Counted from the stretch's first letter, positions 41,474 to 53,514 are shown. The stretch is 64,000 bases of DNA from Erythrobacter litoralis HTCC2594 (GCF_000013005.1 NC_007722.1:1741501-1805500); one strand, 5' to 3'. Made by a program: numbers and translations. Notes: generated from the sequence alone by a model not told the origin.

Positions 41474-43024
41474 ATGATCCGCTTGCTGACCCTCTTCGCT
41501 GTGCTTCTCGGCCTCGCCCTGCCGCACCCTGCCCTCGCCGACCCCGCCGATATCCAGGCCGCTGCGCGCGGCGTCGTGCGTGTGGTGATTATCGGCAGCG
41601 ACGGCGAGCGGGTCTATCCGATCAGCCACGGCAGCGGCTTTGCCGTCGCGCCGACACGGATCGTCACCAATGCCCATGTCGTGCGTGAAGCGGCGCAGGA
41701 CGATTCGCTGCGCATCGGCATCGTGCCGAGCGATGGCGACGATGCCAGCTATGCGCGGATCGTAAGGATCGCGCCGGCCAAGGATCTTGCGCTGCTGGAG
41801 ATTACCGGGGGCGAGCTGCGACTGCCGCCGCTCACCCTCGCCGGCTCGCGAGAGCGCGATGCGGCGGAGGTCATATCGGTCGGCTATCCCATGAATGTCG
41901 ACCGCGCACAGGGATTGGAGATCGACGATATCTTCCGGCCCCAACCGACCGTCAACAGCCGCGGCTACATCTCAGGCTCGCGGCCCAGCACGCAATTCGA
42001 CACGATCCTGCACACGGCCCCCATCGCGCGGGGCAATTCGGGCGGGCCGCTGCTCGACCAGTGTGGTCGCGTGCTCGGGGTCAACAGCTTCGGTGCGGAT
42101 GGCGAAGGCGCCGATGGCGAATTCTACTTCGCCGTCAGCAATCGCGAGCTGATCCCCTTCCTGCGGGCGAGCGATGTCACCCCGCGCACCAATGGCCAGC
42201 CGTGTCGCTCGATCGCCGAACTGGACGCGCAGGAGCGGGAACGCGCCGCGCAGGAGCAGGCGCTGGTGCGGCAGGAAATCGCCGCCCGCGCGACCGCCGA
42301 GCGCGAACGGCGCGACCGCGCCCAGCTCGAGGCCGAGCTGCAGGTGCAGGAAAGCCGCGAGAACCAGATGGCGATGGCGCTTATCGCTCTGCTGATCGGT
42401 GTCGGCGGCGGTTATGCGACCTATCTCGCCTGGGGGCGCGAAGACGGCGAGAGGCAGCGCATGATCGCGGGCACGATCGCTGGCGTCGGCCTGATCGCTG
42501 CCTTGGCGCTGTGGTTTACGCGCCCCGGCCTTGATGCGATCGACCGCAAGGTCGCAGCGGCAATGGCCGAGGGTGACGAGAATGGCGACCCCGATGGCAC
42601 CGCGCTAGCCTCGCCCGGAAACGCCAGCCTCACCTGCCGCCTGGTACCCGAGCGCAGCCGCATCACCGGCGCGCCTGCAGAAACTGTGGAATTCGACTGG
42701 GCCGAAAACGGCTGCGTCAACGGCCGCACGCAATACGGCTTCCAGTCGGGCGAATGGAGCCGCGTCTTCGTGCCCAATGACGAAGCCGCCGTCGCAATCA
42801 ACCGCTACGATCCCGAGACCCGCACCTATCGTACCGACCGCTACTTGCTCACCGCCAGCGCCATGCGCGCGGCGCGACAAGCGCGTGAAGCCTACACGCC
42901 GCCCGCCTGCACGGTCGATGGCGCTGCGGGGCAGCTCGGCGACCTGCAAAGCGCAGTGACGAGCCAGTTGCCGGAGCGACCAAACGAGCGGCTGGTCTAT
43001 CGCTGCGAGGTCAAGGACAGATAA
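41474..43024 (+). CDS. Trypsin-like serine protease with C-terminal membrane helices
   Basis: 516 residues. A signal peptide (MIRLLTLFAVLLGLALPHPA, then LAD) precedes a chymotrypsin-like domain with His in VTNAHVVREA, Asp in AKDLALLEI and Ser in ARGNSGGPLLDQCG. An Arg/Glu/Gln-rich coiled coil (about 255-300) leads to two membrane helices (ALIALLIGVGGGYATYLAW and IAGVGLIAALALWFT) and a C-terminal domain with four cysteines. DegP-like PDZ domains are missing. Its stop overlaps the start of the next membrane-protein gene (TAATG). Confidence 0.85.
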   Translation: MIRLLTLFAVLLGLALPHPALADPADIQAAARGVVRVVIIGSDGERVYPISHGSGFAVAPTRIVTNAHVVREAAQDDSLRIGIVPSDGDDASYARIVRIAPAKDLALLEITGGELRLPPLTLAGSRERDAAEVISVGYPMNVDRAQGLEIDDIFRPQPTVNSRGYISGSRPSTQFDTILHTAPIARGNSGGPLLDQCGRVLGVNSFGADGEGADGEFYFAVSNRELIPFLRASDVTPRTNGQPCRSIAELDAQERERAAQEQALVRQEIAARATAERERRDRAQLEAELQVQESRENQMAMALIALLIGVGGGYATYLAWGREDGERQRMIAGTIAGVGLIAALALWFTRPGLDAIDRKVAAAMAEGDENGDPDGTALASPGNASLTCRLVPERSRITGAPAETVEFDWAENGCVNGRTQYGFQSGEWSRVFVPNDEAAVAINRYDPETRTYRTDRYLLTASAMRAARQAREAYTPPACTVDGAAGQLGDLQSAVTSQLPERPNERLVYRCEVKDR

Positions 43025-43575
43025 TGGAACAGGCACTGGTCTTCGCATCGATTGTCTTGGGCGTTGCTGTGGCATTCGAACTCGGCAATCTCGATCGGGT
43101 GCTGCGGTCGAAGCGCGTAAAGTGGCACTGGGCCCAGCCGGCATTCGCACTGTTTATTCTGTTGAGCAGCATCGCCTATTGGTGGCAGGCGGCCGGTCGC
43201 GAAGGGGCGATCACTTTCGCGGAATTCCTGCCGGTGATGTTCCAGCTCGTTATGCTCGTGCTGCTCGCTGCCGTATCTTTGCCCGACAAGGTGGACGCGG
43301 AAGGCGTGGACCTTGCAGCGTATTACCAAGAAAACCGAAAATATCAGTGGCTCCTGGTGAGCCTCTATTTCTGGTCGATCCATGTCGGCTATCTTGGACA
43401 CGTTTTGCTGACGTCCAACAGTGTCCGCGACGTTGTCTTACGAGCGGGTCCCGACACGTTGTTCGGGCTATTGTTTATAGGCATGATCTTTGCCGCGCGC
43501 TGGCGTTGGATCGCTGCGGGCTTCGCTGTCCTCGCCCTGTCGCCGATTATCTGGGCCGCAAGAACTTTGGGGTGA
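43024..43575 (+). CDS. Six-helix membrane protein of unknown function
   Basis: 183 residues with about six hydrophobic segments (for example LVFASIVLGVAVAFEL, FALFILLSSIAYWW, FQLVMLVLLAAVSL, LFGLLFIGMIFAARW). I do not recognise the family. The ATG is within the TAATG junction with the protease gene, so translation is coupled and the product may work with the protease in the inner membrane; this link is inference. Confidence 0.68.
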   Translation: MEQALVFASIVLGVAVAFELGNLDRVLRSKRVKWHWAQPAFALFILLSSIAYWWQAAGREGAITFAEFLPVMFQLVMLVLLAAVSLPDKVDAEGVDLAAYYQENRKYQWLLVSLYFWSIHVGYLGHVLLTSNSVRDVVLRAGPDTLFGLLFIGMIFAARWRWIAAGFAVLALSPIIWAARTLG

Positions 43576-43610
43576 GACTCCCCCTCCAGGCCATCGCGAG
43601 AATTGCCGTT

Positions 43611-44438
43611 TTAGGCCGCCAGCGCCTCGCCCGACAACGTTATCCGATGCATCTCGCGGCGGTGGCCGGCGTAGTCGTTGATCGCATTGTGCCAGGTCGT
43701 GCGGTTGTCCCAGATCGCCACCGTGCCCGGCTTCCATTGCAGGCGGCACTGGTTGTCGCCCGTCAGCGCGGCGGCGTAGAGCTTTTCGAGCAGCGGCAGG
43801 CTTTCCTCGCGCGTCTTGCCGACGATGTTGATGGTGAAGGCGCTGTTTACATAGAGCAGCTTGCGGCCCGTATGCGGGTGGCGGATCACCACCGGGTGCA
43901 CGGCACCGGTCTTCAGATCCTGCCCGCGCAGGTTCTTGCCCATGTCGGTCTGCGCATAGAGGCCGTCGGTCTTGTAGACATGGTCGGCGGTGTGGAACGC
44001 CTCCAGCCCCTCGATCTCGGCTTTCAGGTCATCGGGCAGCGCATCATAGGCTGCGCCCATATGCGCCCATTCGGTATCGCCCCCGCTCGGCGGAAGGTCG
44101 CGCGCCACCAGCACCGAGCCCATGGCCGGGATCTGGTCGTAGGAATGGTCGGTGTGCCACGCCCCGCCGATATTGGTCGATTCATCCGCCTCTTTCTTGA
44201 CGATCGCGATCTCGCCGTAATCGTCGTCGAGCGGGAAGTAATTGTTGATGTCGATCCCGCCCCAGCGCTTGCCGAAACGAATATGGTCCTCTTGCGAAAA
44301 TTCCTGGTCGCGAAAAACGGCAACGCCGTGTTCGTAGATCGACTGCTTGATATCTTCCATTTCCGCATCGGTGCAGCTGGCGAGCTGGACGCCGGAAACT
44401 TCGACGCCGCATTTCGGCGCCATCGGTGTGGTTTGCAT
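43611..44438 (-). CDS. TauD/TfdA family dioxygenase
   Basis: 275 residues from the ATG at 44438. The metal motif is in NIGGAWHTDHSYDQIPAMGS (HxD), the distal His in VAIWDNRTTWHNAIND and the 2-oxoglutarate Arg in HRREMHRITLSG. Members use 2-oxoglutarate and Fe(II) to hydroxylate substrates such as taurine or 2,4-D. The substrate cannot be told. The gene stands alone and a hairpin-rich gap lies upstream. Confidence 0.9.
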   Translation of the reverse strand: MQTTPMAPKCGVEVSGVQLASCTDAEMEDIKQSIYEHGVAVFRDQEFSQEDHIRFGKRWGGIDINNYFPLDDDYGEIAIVKKEADESTNIGGAWHTDHSYDQIPAMGSVLVARDLPPSGGDTEWAHMGAAYDALPDDLKAEIEGLEAFHTADHVYKTDGLYAQTDMGKNLRGQDLKTGAVHPVVIRHPHTGRKLLYVNSAFTINIVGKTREESLPLLEKLYAAALTGDNQCRLQWKPGTVAIWDNRTTWHNAINDYAGHRREMHRITLSGEALAA

Positions 44439-44973
44439 GGTTTGGTCCTCTCCAATCCGCTGGCGCAATTATGCGGGGAGTTATTGTTTTGCGCAAGCGC
44501 ATCCGCGCTCGCGATTTCCTCGCTCAAGGGGCCTGCGGCCCAATCGCTGCGGGCGCGCAGTCGCGCTTGCAGTCGGCTGGCCGCCGACCGTGCTCCGCCA
44601 CACGGTAGCGTATTTCATCTGGCGAGAGATATCGGCTTGGCTGCGGAGCGCCGAGCCGGCGGAGGCTCGGCAAGGGCGACCGCCCGCCCCGCAGCGGGTG
44701 CGGCTTGCCGCACGTCTAGCGAGGACGCAGCCACGGATGTGGCTGCATGAAACAAAAAAATCAAAGCCCGGCCCCACCCACCCTCACCTCAGTCAGCACC
44801 CGCGCCAGAGACCAATCTCGCAACATCCGTTCCAAAAACCGCATCGGACTCGGCTTGCCTTCGGGCATACCCGATGCTAGGCGCGCGCCAGCTTTGCCGG
44901 GGTGCCATTCCAGCATCCCAATCGGCCCAAGCGATGCATCGTTATTCTCCGGATCCAAGAGGACCTCAAGCGC
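44439..44973. other. Non-coding gap of 535 bases before atpH
   Basis: No convincing gene. The middle contains three perfect or near-perfect hairpins between 44650 and 44746, and the right part reads TTGCCTTCGGGCATACCCG before the atpH ribosome binding site. Open frames on both strands translate to Arg/Ala/Gly-rich, repeat-like peptides without ribosome binding sites. Confidence 0.65.
44650..44746. repeat. Three adjacent hairpins
   Basis: GCCGAGCC/GGCTCGGC at 44650-44671, GTGCGGCTTGCCGCAC at 44698-44713 and GCAGCCAC/GTGGCTGC with a GGAT loop at 44727-44746. The A-rich run after the last hairpin is on the wrong side for a terminator of either flanking gene. Probably a remnant of a palindromic repeat. 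Confidence 0.5.
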
Positions 44974-45528
44974 GTGGATATTTCCGCCGGTATTCAGGCT
45001 AGCCTGGCAGGCCGTTATGCCTCGGCCCTGTTCGAACTCGCCGCCGAAGAAGGTGTCGTGACCGCGGTCGAGTCCGACCTCGACAAGCTTCACGCCGCAC
45101 TCGGCGAATCGGACGATCTCAAGGCCGTGACCAACAATCCCGAAATCAGCCGCAAGGACCAGGCCTCCGCCATCGAAGGCGTCGCAGGCGTCCTGGGCCT
45201 CTCGCCGCTGACCACGAAGTTCCTCGGCACGCTGGCCGCCAATCGCCGCCTGTCGAAGCTCGGCGACATGATCCGCGCCTTCCGCACGATCGCGGCGGCG
45301 CAGCGCGGCGAAGTCACCGCTGACGTCGTCAGCGCGCATCCGCTCAAGGACGATCAGCTCGAATCGCTCAAGACCAAGCTGACCGCGCGCGAAGGCCGCA
45401 CCGTGAAACTTTCCCCGACCGTCGATCCTGACCTGCTCGGTGGCCTCGTCGTCACCATCGGCTCCAAGCGCATCGACGGTTCGATCCGCACCCGCTTGAA
45501 TACCCTCGCCAACGCGATGAAAGGCTAA
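44974..45528 (+). CDS. atpH: ATP synthase F1 subunit delta
   Basis: 184 residues from a GTG at 44974, preceded by AGAGGA ten bases upstream; this start gives the normal [21 protein letters not shown]-terminus and the 72 bases of open frame before it are discarded. The C-terminal [20 protein letters not shown] motif is the delta/OSCP signature. Delta links F1 to the peripheral stalk. First gene of an atpHAGDC operon; F0 genes are elsewhere, as usual in alphaproteobacteria. Confidence 0.94.
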   Translation: MDISAGIQASLAGRYASALFELAAEEGVVTAVESDLDKLHAALGESDDLKAVTNNPEISRKDQASAIEGVAGVLGLSPLTTKFLGTLAANRRLSKLGDMIRAFRTIAAAQRGEVTADVVSAHPLKDDQLESLKTKLTAREGRTVKLSPTVDPDLLGGLVVTIGSKRIDGSIRTRLNTLANAMKG

Positions 45529-47064
<1,536 letters not shown>

Positions 47065-47070
47065 GTTTCG

Positions 47071-47152
47071 CCGTCATCCCAGCGGAAGCTGGGATCTCGT
47101 GCCGCGAGGTACGACCTAGTGGAAAGAGACCCCAGCCTTCGCTGGGGTGACG
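47071..47152. repeat. Paired-hairpin repeat between atpA and atpG
   Basis: ATCCCAGCGGAAGCTGGGAT at the left and CCCCAGCCTTCGCTGGGG at the right, bounded by CGTCA...TGACG. It begins seven bases after the atpA stop and ends directly in front of the atpG ribosome binding site (AAGGAG at 47155-47160). Confidence 0.88.
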
Positions 47153-47170
47153 AAAAGGAGAGTTAAAAGA

Positions 47171-48043
47171 GTGGCTTCACTCAAGGAACTCAAGGATCGG
47201 ATCGGGTCGGTCAAATCGACCCAGAAGATCACCAAGGCCAAGCAGATGGTCGCAGCCGCCAAGCTGCGCCGTGCGCAAGCCAATGCCGAAGCGGCCCGCC
47301 CCTATGCGGAGCGGCTGGCGGACGTGATGGCGTCGCTCGCGGGCAAGGTGTCGGGCGACAGCGCGCCCAGGCTTCTGGCCGGTAGCGGCAACGACCAGAA
47401 ACATTTGCTGGTCGTCGTCAACACCGACAAGGGTCTGTGCGGCGGCCTGAACTCCAACATCGTCAAGGAAGCCAAGGCGCAGGCCAAAAAACTGATCGCC
47501 GCCGGCAAGGATGTGCAGTTCTACCTCGTCGGCAAGAAAGGCCGCGCGCCGATCAAACGCGACTACGAGAAGCAGATCGCCAAACATTTCGATACCAGCA
47601 CGGTGAAGCAGCCCGGTTTCGAAGAAGCCGACGCGATCGCCAATGAGCTGATCGACATGTTCGAAGCCGGTGAATTCGATGTTGCGCATCTGGTCTATCC
47701 GACCTTCAAGAGCGCGCTCGTACAGGACCCGACCACCAACCAGCTCATCCCCGTCCCCTCCCCCGAGGGCGAAGGCACTGGCGGTGACGCTGTGGTCGAA
47801 TACGAGCCGGGCGAGGAGGAAATCCTCGAGGAACTGCTCCCCCGCTACGTCAAGACGCAGCTGTTCGGCGCATTGCTCGAACGCGAAGCTTCCGAACAGG
47901 GCGCCTCGATGACCGCGATGGACAACGCCACGCGCAATGCGGGCGACCTCATCAACAAGTTGACCATCCAGTACAACCGCAGTCGCCAGGCCGCGATCAC
48001 GACCGAGCTGATCGAGATCATCGCCGGTGCAGAAGCCCTTTAA
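47171..48043 (+). CDS. atpG: ATP synthase F1 subunit gamma
   Basis: 290 residues from a GTG at 47171 giving [20 protein letters not shown], the normal gamma start, with AAGGAG ten bases before. The C-terminal [20 protein letters not shown], followed by [11 protein letters not shown], is the gamma signature. Forms the rotor shaft. An acidic, Gly-rich insertion around residues 195-225 ([18 protein letters not shown]) is alphaproteobacterial in style. The in-frame ATG at 47147 lies in the repeat and is rejected. Confidence 0.97.
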   Translation: MASLKELKDRIGSVKSTQKITKAKQMVAAAKLRRAQANAEAARPYAERLADVMASLAGKVSGDSAPRLLAGSGNDQKHLLVVVNTDKGLCGGLNSNIVKEAKAQAKKLIAAGKDVQFYLVGKKGRAPIKRDYEKQIAKHFDTSTVKQPGFEEADAIANELIDMFEAGEFDVAHLVYPTFKSALVQDPTTNQLIPVPSPEGEGTGGDAVVEYEPGEEEILEELLPRYVKTQLFGALLEREASEQGASMTAMDNATRNAGDLINKLTIQYNRSRQAAITTELIEIIAGAEAL

Positions 48044-48056
48044 CGCCAGGATCCCC

Positions 48057-48404
48057 ATGACGAAACGCGCTCTCCTCCTCCTTCTCCCCGCTTTCGCGCT
48101 GGCAGCCTGCGGCGAAGAACCTGCCGCTGAGCCGGCCCCGGTCGAAACCGCCACTGCGGAACCGGCGGAGTCGCTTGCGGCACCCGACGAGAATGTGTTT
48201 GCGTCAGTCTATGCCGCCGCCTGTCCGGATGCAGAGCCGGTCAATACCTCGGTCTGCAAGCGTCTCGGCATCGGCTCCGCAGATGTCTTGTGCGAGTATG
48301 GCCTCGGCGACGACGAATACCTCCGCAACAAGGCGACCCTCACCCCGGGCGACGGGGAATGGACGATCGCCGATCCCGAAACCGTTTGCGCCGCTGGCGC
48401 CTGA
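48057..48404 (+). CDS. Lipoprotein of unknown function inside the atp operon
   Basis: 115 residues. The N-terminus MTKRALLLLLPAFALAACGE has a lipobox LAAC, followed by an Ala/Pro/Glu-rich linker and a small C-terminal domain with four cysteines (ACPDAEPVNTSVCKRLG, ADVLCEYG, ETVCAAG). I recognise no family. It starts 13 bases after atpG and ends 28 bases before atpD, on the same strand, so it should be co-expressed with the ATP synthase. A role in ATP synthase is not shown. Confidence 0.75.
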   Translation: MTKRALLLLLPAFALAACGEEPAAEPAPVETATAEPAESLAAPDENVFASVYAAACPDAEPVNTSVCKRLGIGSADVLCEYGLGDDEYLRNKATLTPGDGEWTIADPETVCAAGA

Positions 48405-48417
48405 ACATCTGAGCTAG

Positions 48418-49890
<1,473 letters not shown>

Positions 49891-49895
49891 GCATC

Positions 49896-50153
49896 ATGGC
49901 CCTGCACTTCGAGCTCGTCACGCCCGAACGCCAGGTCCGCTCCGAGGACGTCCACATGGTGGTCGTGCCCGGCAGCGAAGGCGAGTTCGGCGTATTGGAG
50001 GGTCACGCGCCCTTCATGTCCACCATCCGCGACGGCGCAGTCCAGGTCTTCAAGACCGAAGGTGCCACACCGGAAGAGATCATGGTCGAAGGCGGCTTTG
50101 CCGAAGTCGGTGAGAACGGTCTCACGGTCCTCGCGGAGAAGGTCACCGAATAA
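49896..50153 (+). CDS. atpC: ATP synthase F1 subunit epsilon, short form
   Basis: 85 residues: only the N-terminal beta-sandwich ([51 protein letters not shown] [20 protein letters not shown]) is present. The C-terminal two-helix domain that inhibits ATP hydrolysis in E. coli-type epsilon (about 138 residues) is missing. Alphaproteobacteria often use a separate zeta inhibitor subunit instead. It lies five bases after atpD and is followed by a terminator, closing the operon. Confidence 0.94.
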   Translation: MALHFELVTPERQVRSEDVHMVVVPGSEGEFGVLEGHAPFMSTIRDGAVQVFKTEGATPEEIMVEGGFAEVGENGLTVLAEKVTE

Positions 50154-50190
50154 TCCTTCGGGTTAGAACCAGAAGAACACAAAACGACTA

Positions 50191-50217
50191 AAGGGCGGCC
50201 ATGCGGTCGCCCTTTTT
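50191..50217 (+). terminator. Rho-independent terminator of the atp operon
   Basis: AAGGGCGGCC and GGTCGCCCTT form a 10-bp stem with one G-T pair around the loop ATGC, followed by TTTCG within a five-T run. It is 38 bases after the atpC stop. Confidence 0.88.
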
Positions 50218-50314
50218 CGTTCGACGAACCGCCGACCTTGGCCTTCCGAACCCCTTGTTTTCGCTGCTCAGCTTGGCATGGTGCGCATCTGAACTTCATC
50301 CAGGGGACGCATCC

Positions 50315-52486
50315 ATGAAATTCACTTCCATGCAGGCGCTTGCCGCCGGCCTTGCGCTGGCTACCGCCGTTTCACCGCTCGACGCACAGGATTCCAACAC
50401 AGTGCTAGAACCAGAATACGAGGCCGAGAACGATCCGTTCATCTGGCTGGAGGAAACCCGCAGCGATCGCGCGCTCGAATGGGTGCGCGGCGAGAATGCC
50501 AAGACCGAAGAGGCGCTGCAGAGCGATCCCCGGTTCGAAGAACTCAAGGCCGAAGCGCTGGCTATCTATAACGCCGACGACCGTGTCCCGAGCATCAGCT
50601 TCACGCATTATGGCCGCGTCAACTTCTGGCAGGATGCCGACAACCCCAAGGGCATCCTTCGCCGCACCACGATGGAAAGCTGGCGGACCGACGATCCGCA
50701 ATGGGAGACCATCCTCGATATCGACGCGCTGGCGGCGGCCGAGGGCAAGGAATGGGTCTATGGCGGGATGACCTGCCTGCCGCCCGACGGCACGCGCTGC
50801 ATGGTCTACCTGTCTGACGGGGGCAAGGATGCGCGTGTCGTGCGCGAATTCGATCTTGAAACGCTCGATTTCGTCGAAGGCGGTTTCGAACTCGAGGAAA
50901 GCCAGGGCAGCGTCAGCTGGCTCGACCGTGATACACTGCTGGTGAGCCGCAACTTCAACGAAGATACGACGACCGAGAGCTTTTACCCCTTCACCACCCG
51001 GCTGTGGAAACGCGGCACGGCGATCGAAGATGCACCGGAGATCTTCCGCGGCGAAAAGAGCGACGTGTCGTCAGGTGCCTACCTGCTGCGCGATGGTGAA
51101 GCGACAATCCATGGCCGCATGGCTTACCGCGGCCTTTCCTTCCACGAACGCACCTATTTCTTCGAGAAGGACGGCGAGTGGCTGCAACTCGACATTCCGA
51201 AGAAGGCGAATCCCTACGGCATTATCGACGGGCAGATCCTGTTTTCGACCGATGTCGACTGGACCAGGGGCGAGCAGACCTTCCCCGCCGACGCCATTGT
51301 GGCGGCTGACCTGGAGGAGTGGAAGGCCGATCCCAATGGCGCCGACTTGACGCTGGTCTGGGCTCCAGGCGAACGCCAGACCAAGCGTGGCGGCGCGAAC
51401 ACCAAGAGCAGTATGTATGTGAATCTGCTCGACAATGTGCGCGGCAAGGTTCTCAAGTTCGACTACGAGGACGGCGCGTGGGTCAGCCGCGAAATCGACC
51501 TGCCCGACAATGCCACCACCGGCATCACCACCGCTTCGGACGAGACCGACGAAATCATGTTCGCGGCGACCGATTTCCTCACCCCGACGCGCTGGTTCTA
51601 TGCCGAAGACGGTGTAACGCTCGAACAGGTCAAGGAAAGCCCGAGCCGCTTCGATGCCGAGGGCATGGACATCGAGCAGTACGAAGCGACCAGCAAGGAC
51701 GGGACCAAAATTCCTTATTTCATCGTCAAGCCTGAGGGCATGGTGATGGACGGCTCAACCCCGACCCTGCTCACCGGTTACGGAGGTTTTCAGGTCCCGC
51801 GCCTGCCGGGCTATCTCGATTCGACCGGCAAGCTGTGGCTGGAGCGCGGCGGGGCCTATGTGCTCGGCAACATGCGCGGCGGCGGAGAGTTCGGGCCGCA
51901 ATGGCACCAGACTGCGATCCGCGAGAACAAGCAGCGGACCTGGGATGATTTCATCGCCATCGCCGAAGATATCCAGGCGCGCGGCTTCACCAGCGCCGAA
52001 CATCTCGGCATCCAGGGTGGCTCGCAGGGCGGCCTGCTGGTCGGCACCGCCTTCACCCAGCGCCCGGACCTGTTCAACGCGGCGATCGTGCAGATCCCGC
52101 TGTTCGACATGCTGCGCTATCACCTGATCGGGCGCGGTGCCTCGTGGATCGGCGAATATGGCGACCCGCGCATCCCCGAACAGCGCGAATGGATCGAGGG
52201 CTATTCACCCTACCAGAAACTGACCAAGGACAAGGACTTCCCGCGCATCTATTACGTCACCTCGACTGCCGATGACCGAACCCACCCGAGCCACGGCCGC
52301 AAGGCTGCCGCGCGGATGGCGGCTAACGGGCAGGACTACCTCTATTACGAGGACATGACCGGCGGCCATTCGGGCGGCGTCGACAACGAACAGCGCGCCA
52401 AGCTGCAAGCGATGCAGTGGGTGTACCTGATGCAGCAGTTGATGGATGCGCGTGCAGAGGGGGCGGAAGCGGCGGGCGCCGAATAG
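50315..52486 (+). CDS. Prolyl oligopeptidase family (S9) peptidase, exported
   Basis: 723 residues from the ATG at 50315. A signal peptide (MKFTSMQALAAGLALATAVS, then PLDAQ) precedes the seven-bladed propeller (about 90-430) and the alpha/beta hydrolase domain. Catalytic Ser is in LGIQGGSQGGLLVG, Asp in TSTADDRTHPSHG and His in MTGGHSGGVDN. The signal peptide places it in the periplasm, where it may degrade proline-containing peptides. A strong terminator follows. Confidence 0.92.
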   Translation: MKFTSMQALAAGLALATAVSPLDAQDSNTVLEPEYEAENDPFIWLEETRSDRALEWVRGENAKTEEALQSDPRFEELKAEALAIYNADDRVPSISFTHYGRVNFWQDADNPKGILRRTTMESWRTDDPQWETILDIDALAAAEGKEWVYGGMTCLPPDGTRCMVYLSDGGKDARVVREFDLETLDFVEGGFELEESQGSVSWLDRDTLLVSRNFNEDTTTESFYPFTTRLWKRGTAIEDAPEIFRGEKSDVSSGAYLLRDGEATIHGRMAYRGLSFHERTYFFEKDGEWLQLDIPKKANPYGIIDGQILFSTDVDWTRGEQTFPADAIVAADLEEWKADPNGADLTLVWAPGERQTKRGGANTKSSMYVNLLDNVRGKVLKFDYEDGAWVSREIDLPDNATTGITTASDETDEIMFAATDFLTPTRWFYAEDGVTLEQVKESPSRFDAEGMDIEQYEATSKDGTKIPYFIVKPEGMVMDGSTPTLLTGYGGFQVPRLPGYLDSTGKLWLERGGAYVLGNMRGGGEFGPQWHQTAIRENKQRTWDDFIAIAEDIQARGFTSAEHLGIQGGSQGGLLVGTAFTQRPDLFNAAIVQIPLFDMLRYHLIGRGASWIGEYGDPRIPEQREWIEGYSPYQKLTKDKDFPRIYYVTSTADDRTHPSHGRKAAARMAANGQDYLYYEDMTGGHSGGVDNEQRAKLQAMQWVYLMQQLMDARAEGAEAAGAE

Positions 52487-52516
52487 AAGCAGCGGCAATC
52501 GACGACGGATAGACAT

Positions 52517-52545
52517 GGGCGGCTCCGCGTGAGCCGCCCTTTTCT
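52517..52545 (+). terminator. Rho-independent terminator after the S9 peptidase gene
   Basis: GGGCGGCTC (52517-52525) and GAGCCGCCC (52531-52539) form a perfect 9-bp stem with loop CGCGT, followed by TTTTCT. It also overlaps the 3' end of the convergent SOUL gene. Confidence 0.88.
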
Positions 52546-53188
52546 ATTCGTTCGTGGAAACTTCGATCATGACTTCGTTGCGCCGCAAGGGACCGGGCAC
52601 CATCGGCGCATCGTAGAAAGCGTACTCGGCACCGCCGATCACTTCGAAGCCATTTGTCTCGATCCACTCGCGCAGGGCGCGCTCTTGCCGCCCGAGTTCC
52701 TCGCTTCCAGCGCGACCGGAGAAGGTGATGGCAGCAACAGTGCGCGTCGGCACTTCCTGCAACTGGATGTAATCGGGCGCGGCCGGCAAGGTCGCCATCG
52801 TATATTGGCGCGGCATTACGAAGCGGGTGCGCCACGCGCCCTGTCCGACACCGTCCTGCATCACCGGGGCGGTCATCGCGATCGCTTCCGCCTGGTCCTG
52901 CAAGACGGGCGAAGTCATGGCGATCTCCGCACCCGGTCGATCTTCGGCGAAGATATAGTCGGCCAGCCGCCGGAAGCCCGCGGCGAGCGCCCGTTCGCGC
53001 GGGCCGGCGTGGATCGTCTGTGCGATGATCATGGGCTCGTATTGCCTGAGTTCGATAACGCCATCACTCGCGATGCGTTCGTAGGCCTGCTCTTCGACCG
53101 AGCTGTACTGCGCGATGGCTGTGCCACCGACCGCGGTGATCGCCGCACCAATTGCCAAACTCAGGAATTTCAACACGCTACGCTCCAT
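52544..53188 (-). CDS. SOUL heme-binding family protein, exported
   Basis: 214 residues. A signal peptide (LKFLSLAIGAAITAVGGTAI, then AQ) precedes a SOUL domain with VIELRQYEPMIIAQT, FRRLADYIFAED, repeated AMTSPVLQD / AMTAPVMQD segments and FVMPRQYTMATLP. SOUL proteins bind heme or tetrapyrroles; the bacterial role is unknown. Confidence 0.9.
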   Translation of the reverse strand: MERSVLKFLSLAIGAAITAVGGTAIAQYSSVEEQAYERIASDGVIELRQYEPMIIAQTIHAGPRERALAAGFRRLADYIFAEDRPGAEIAMTSPVLQDQAEAIAMTAPVMQDGVGQGAWRTRFVMPRQYTMATLPAAPDYIQLQEVPTRTVAAITFSGRAGSEELGRQERALREWIETNGFEVIGGAEYAFYDAPMVPGPLRRNEVMIEVSTNE

Positions 53189-53244
53189 CGACCTTTCGAT
53201 GAGAGCAATGGGGGACCGGATGATAAGTTCCGTCGACGAATGAC

Positions 53245-53514
53245 TTATCGCCGATAGGGTGCATGGAAATCGGCAGGCTTGCCCTGTATCCAGGCGACAA
53301 ATCTCGCCAGTTCCTCGTCTTCGAGCAGCCGCGCCCTATCCTCGCCGAAACGCCCCAACTCGGCATTGGTGAAGTGGGCGTGGATCGCCCGGTGGCAGAT
53401 CGGGTGGACGGGCACGGTCTCACGCCCCTTCTTCGACTTGGGCACGGGGTGATGCCATTGCAGCCGCGTTTCGATGGCGCGCCCGCACAGCCAGCAGGCC
53501 AGTTCGTCAGCCAT
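53245..53514 (-). CDS. HNH-like zinc protein
   Basis: 89 residues from the ATG at 53514, overlapping the upstream PilZ gene by eight bases. CWLCGR and VHPICHRAIHAHF with WHHPVPKSKKG between give a Cys/His arrangement like HNH nucleases (CxxC...HH...C..H). Nuclease activity is inferred only from this pattern. It is shorter than most HNH enzymes. Confidence 0.72.
   Translation of the reverse strand: MADELACWLCGRAIETRLQWHHPVPKSKKGRETVPVHPICHRAIHAHFTNAELGRFGEDRARLLEDEELARFVAWIQGKPADFHAPYRR

Noticed and set aside
44727..44760. Hairpin GCAGCCAC/GTGGCTGC followed by an A run as a terminator
   Set aside because: A terminator needs T after the hairpin on the transcribed strand; here A follows on plus and T precedes on minus.
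44481..44777. 98-codon Arg/Ala/Cys-rich frame in the gap before atpH
   Set aside because: Covers the hairpin-rich repeat region, no ribosome binding site and a low-complexity translation.
53180..53235. Possible EcfG promoter (GTTCC with upstream CAAT) for the SOUL gene
   Set aside because: The -10 would be ATTG instead of CGTT and the site lies too far off consensus.
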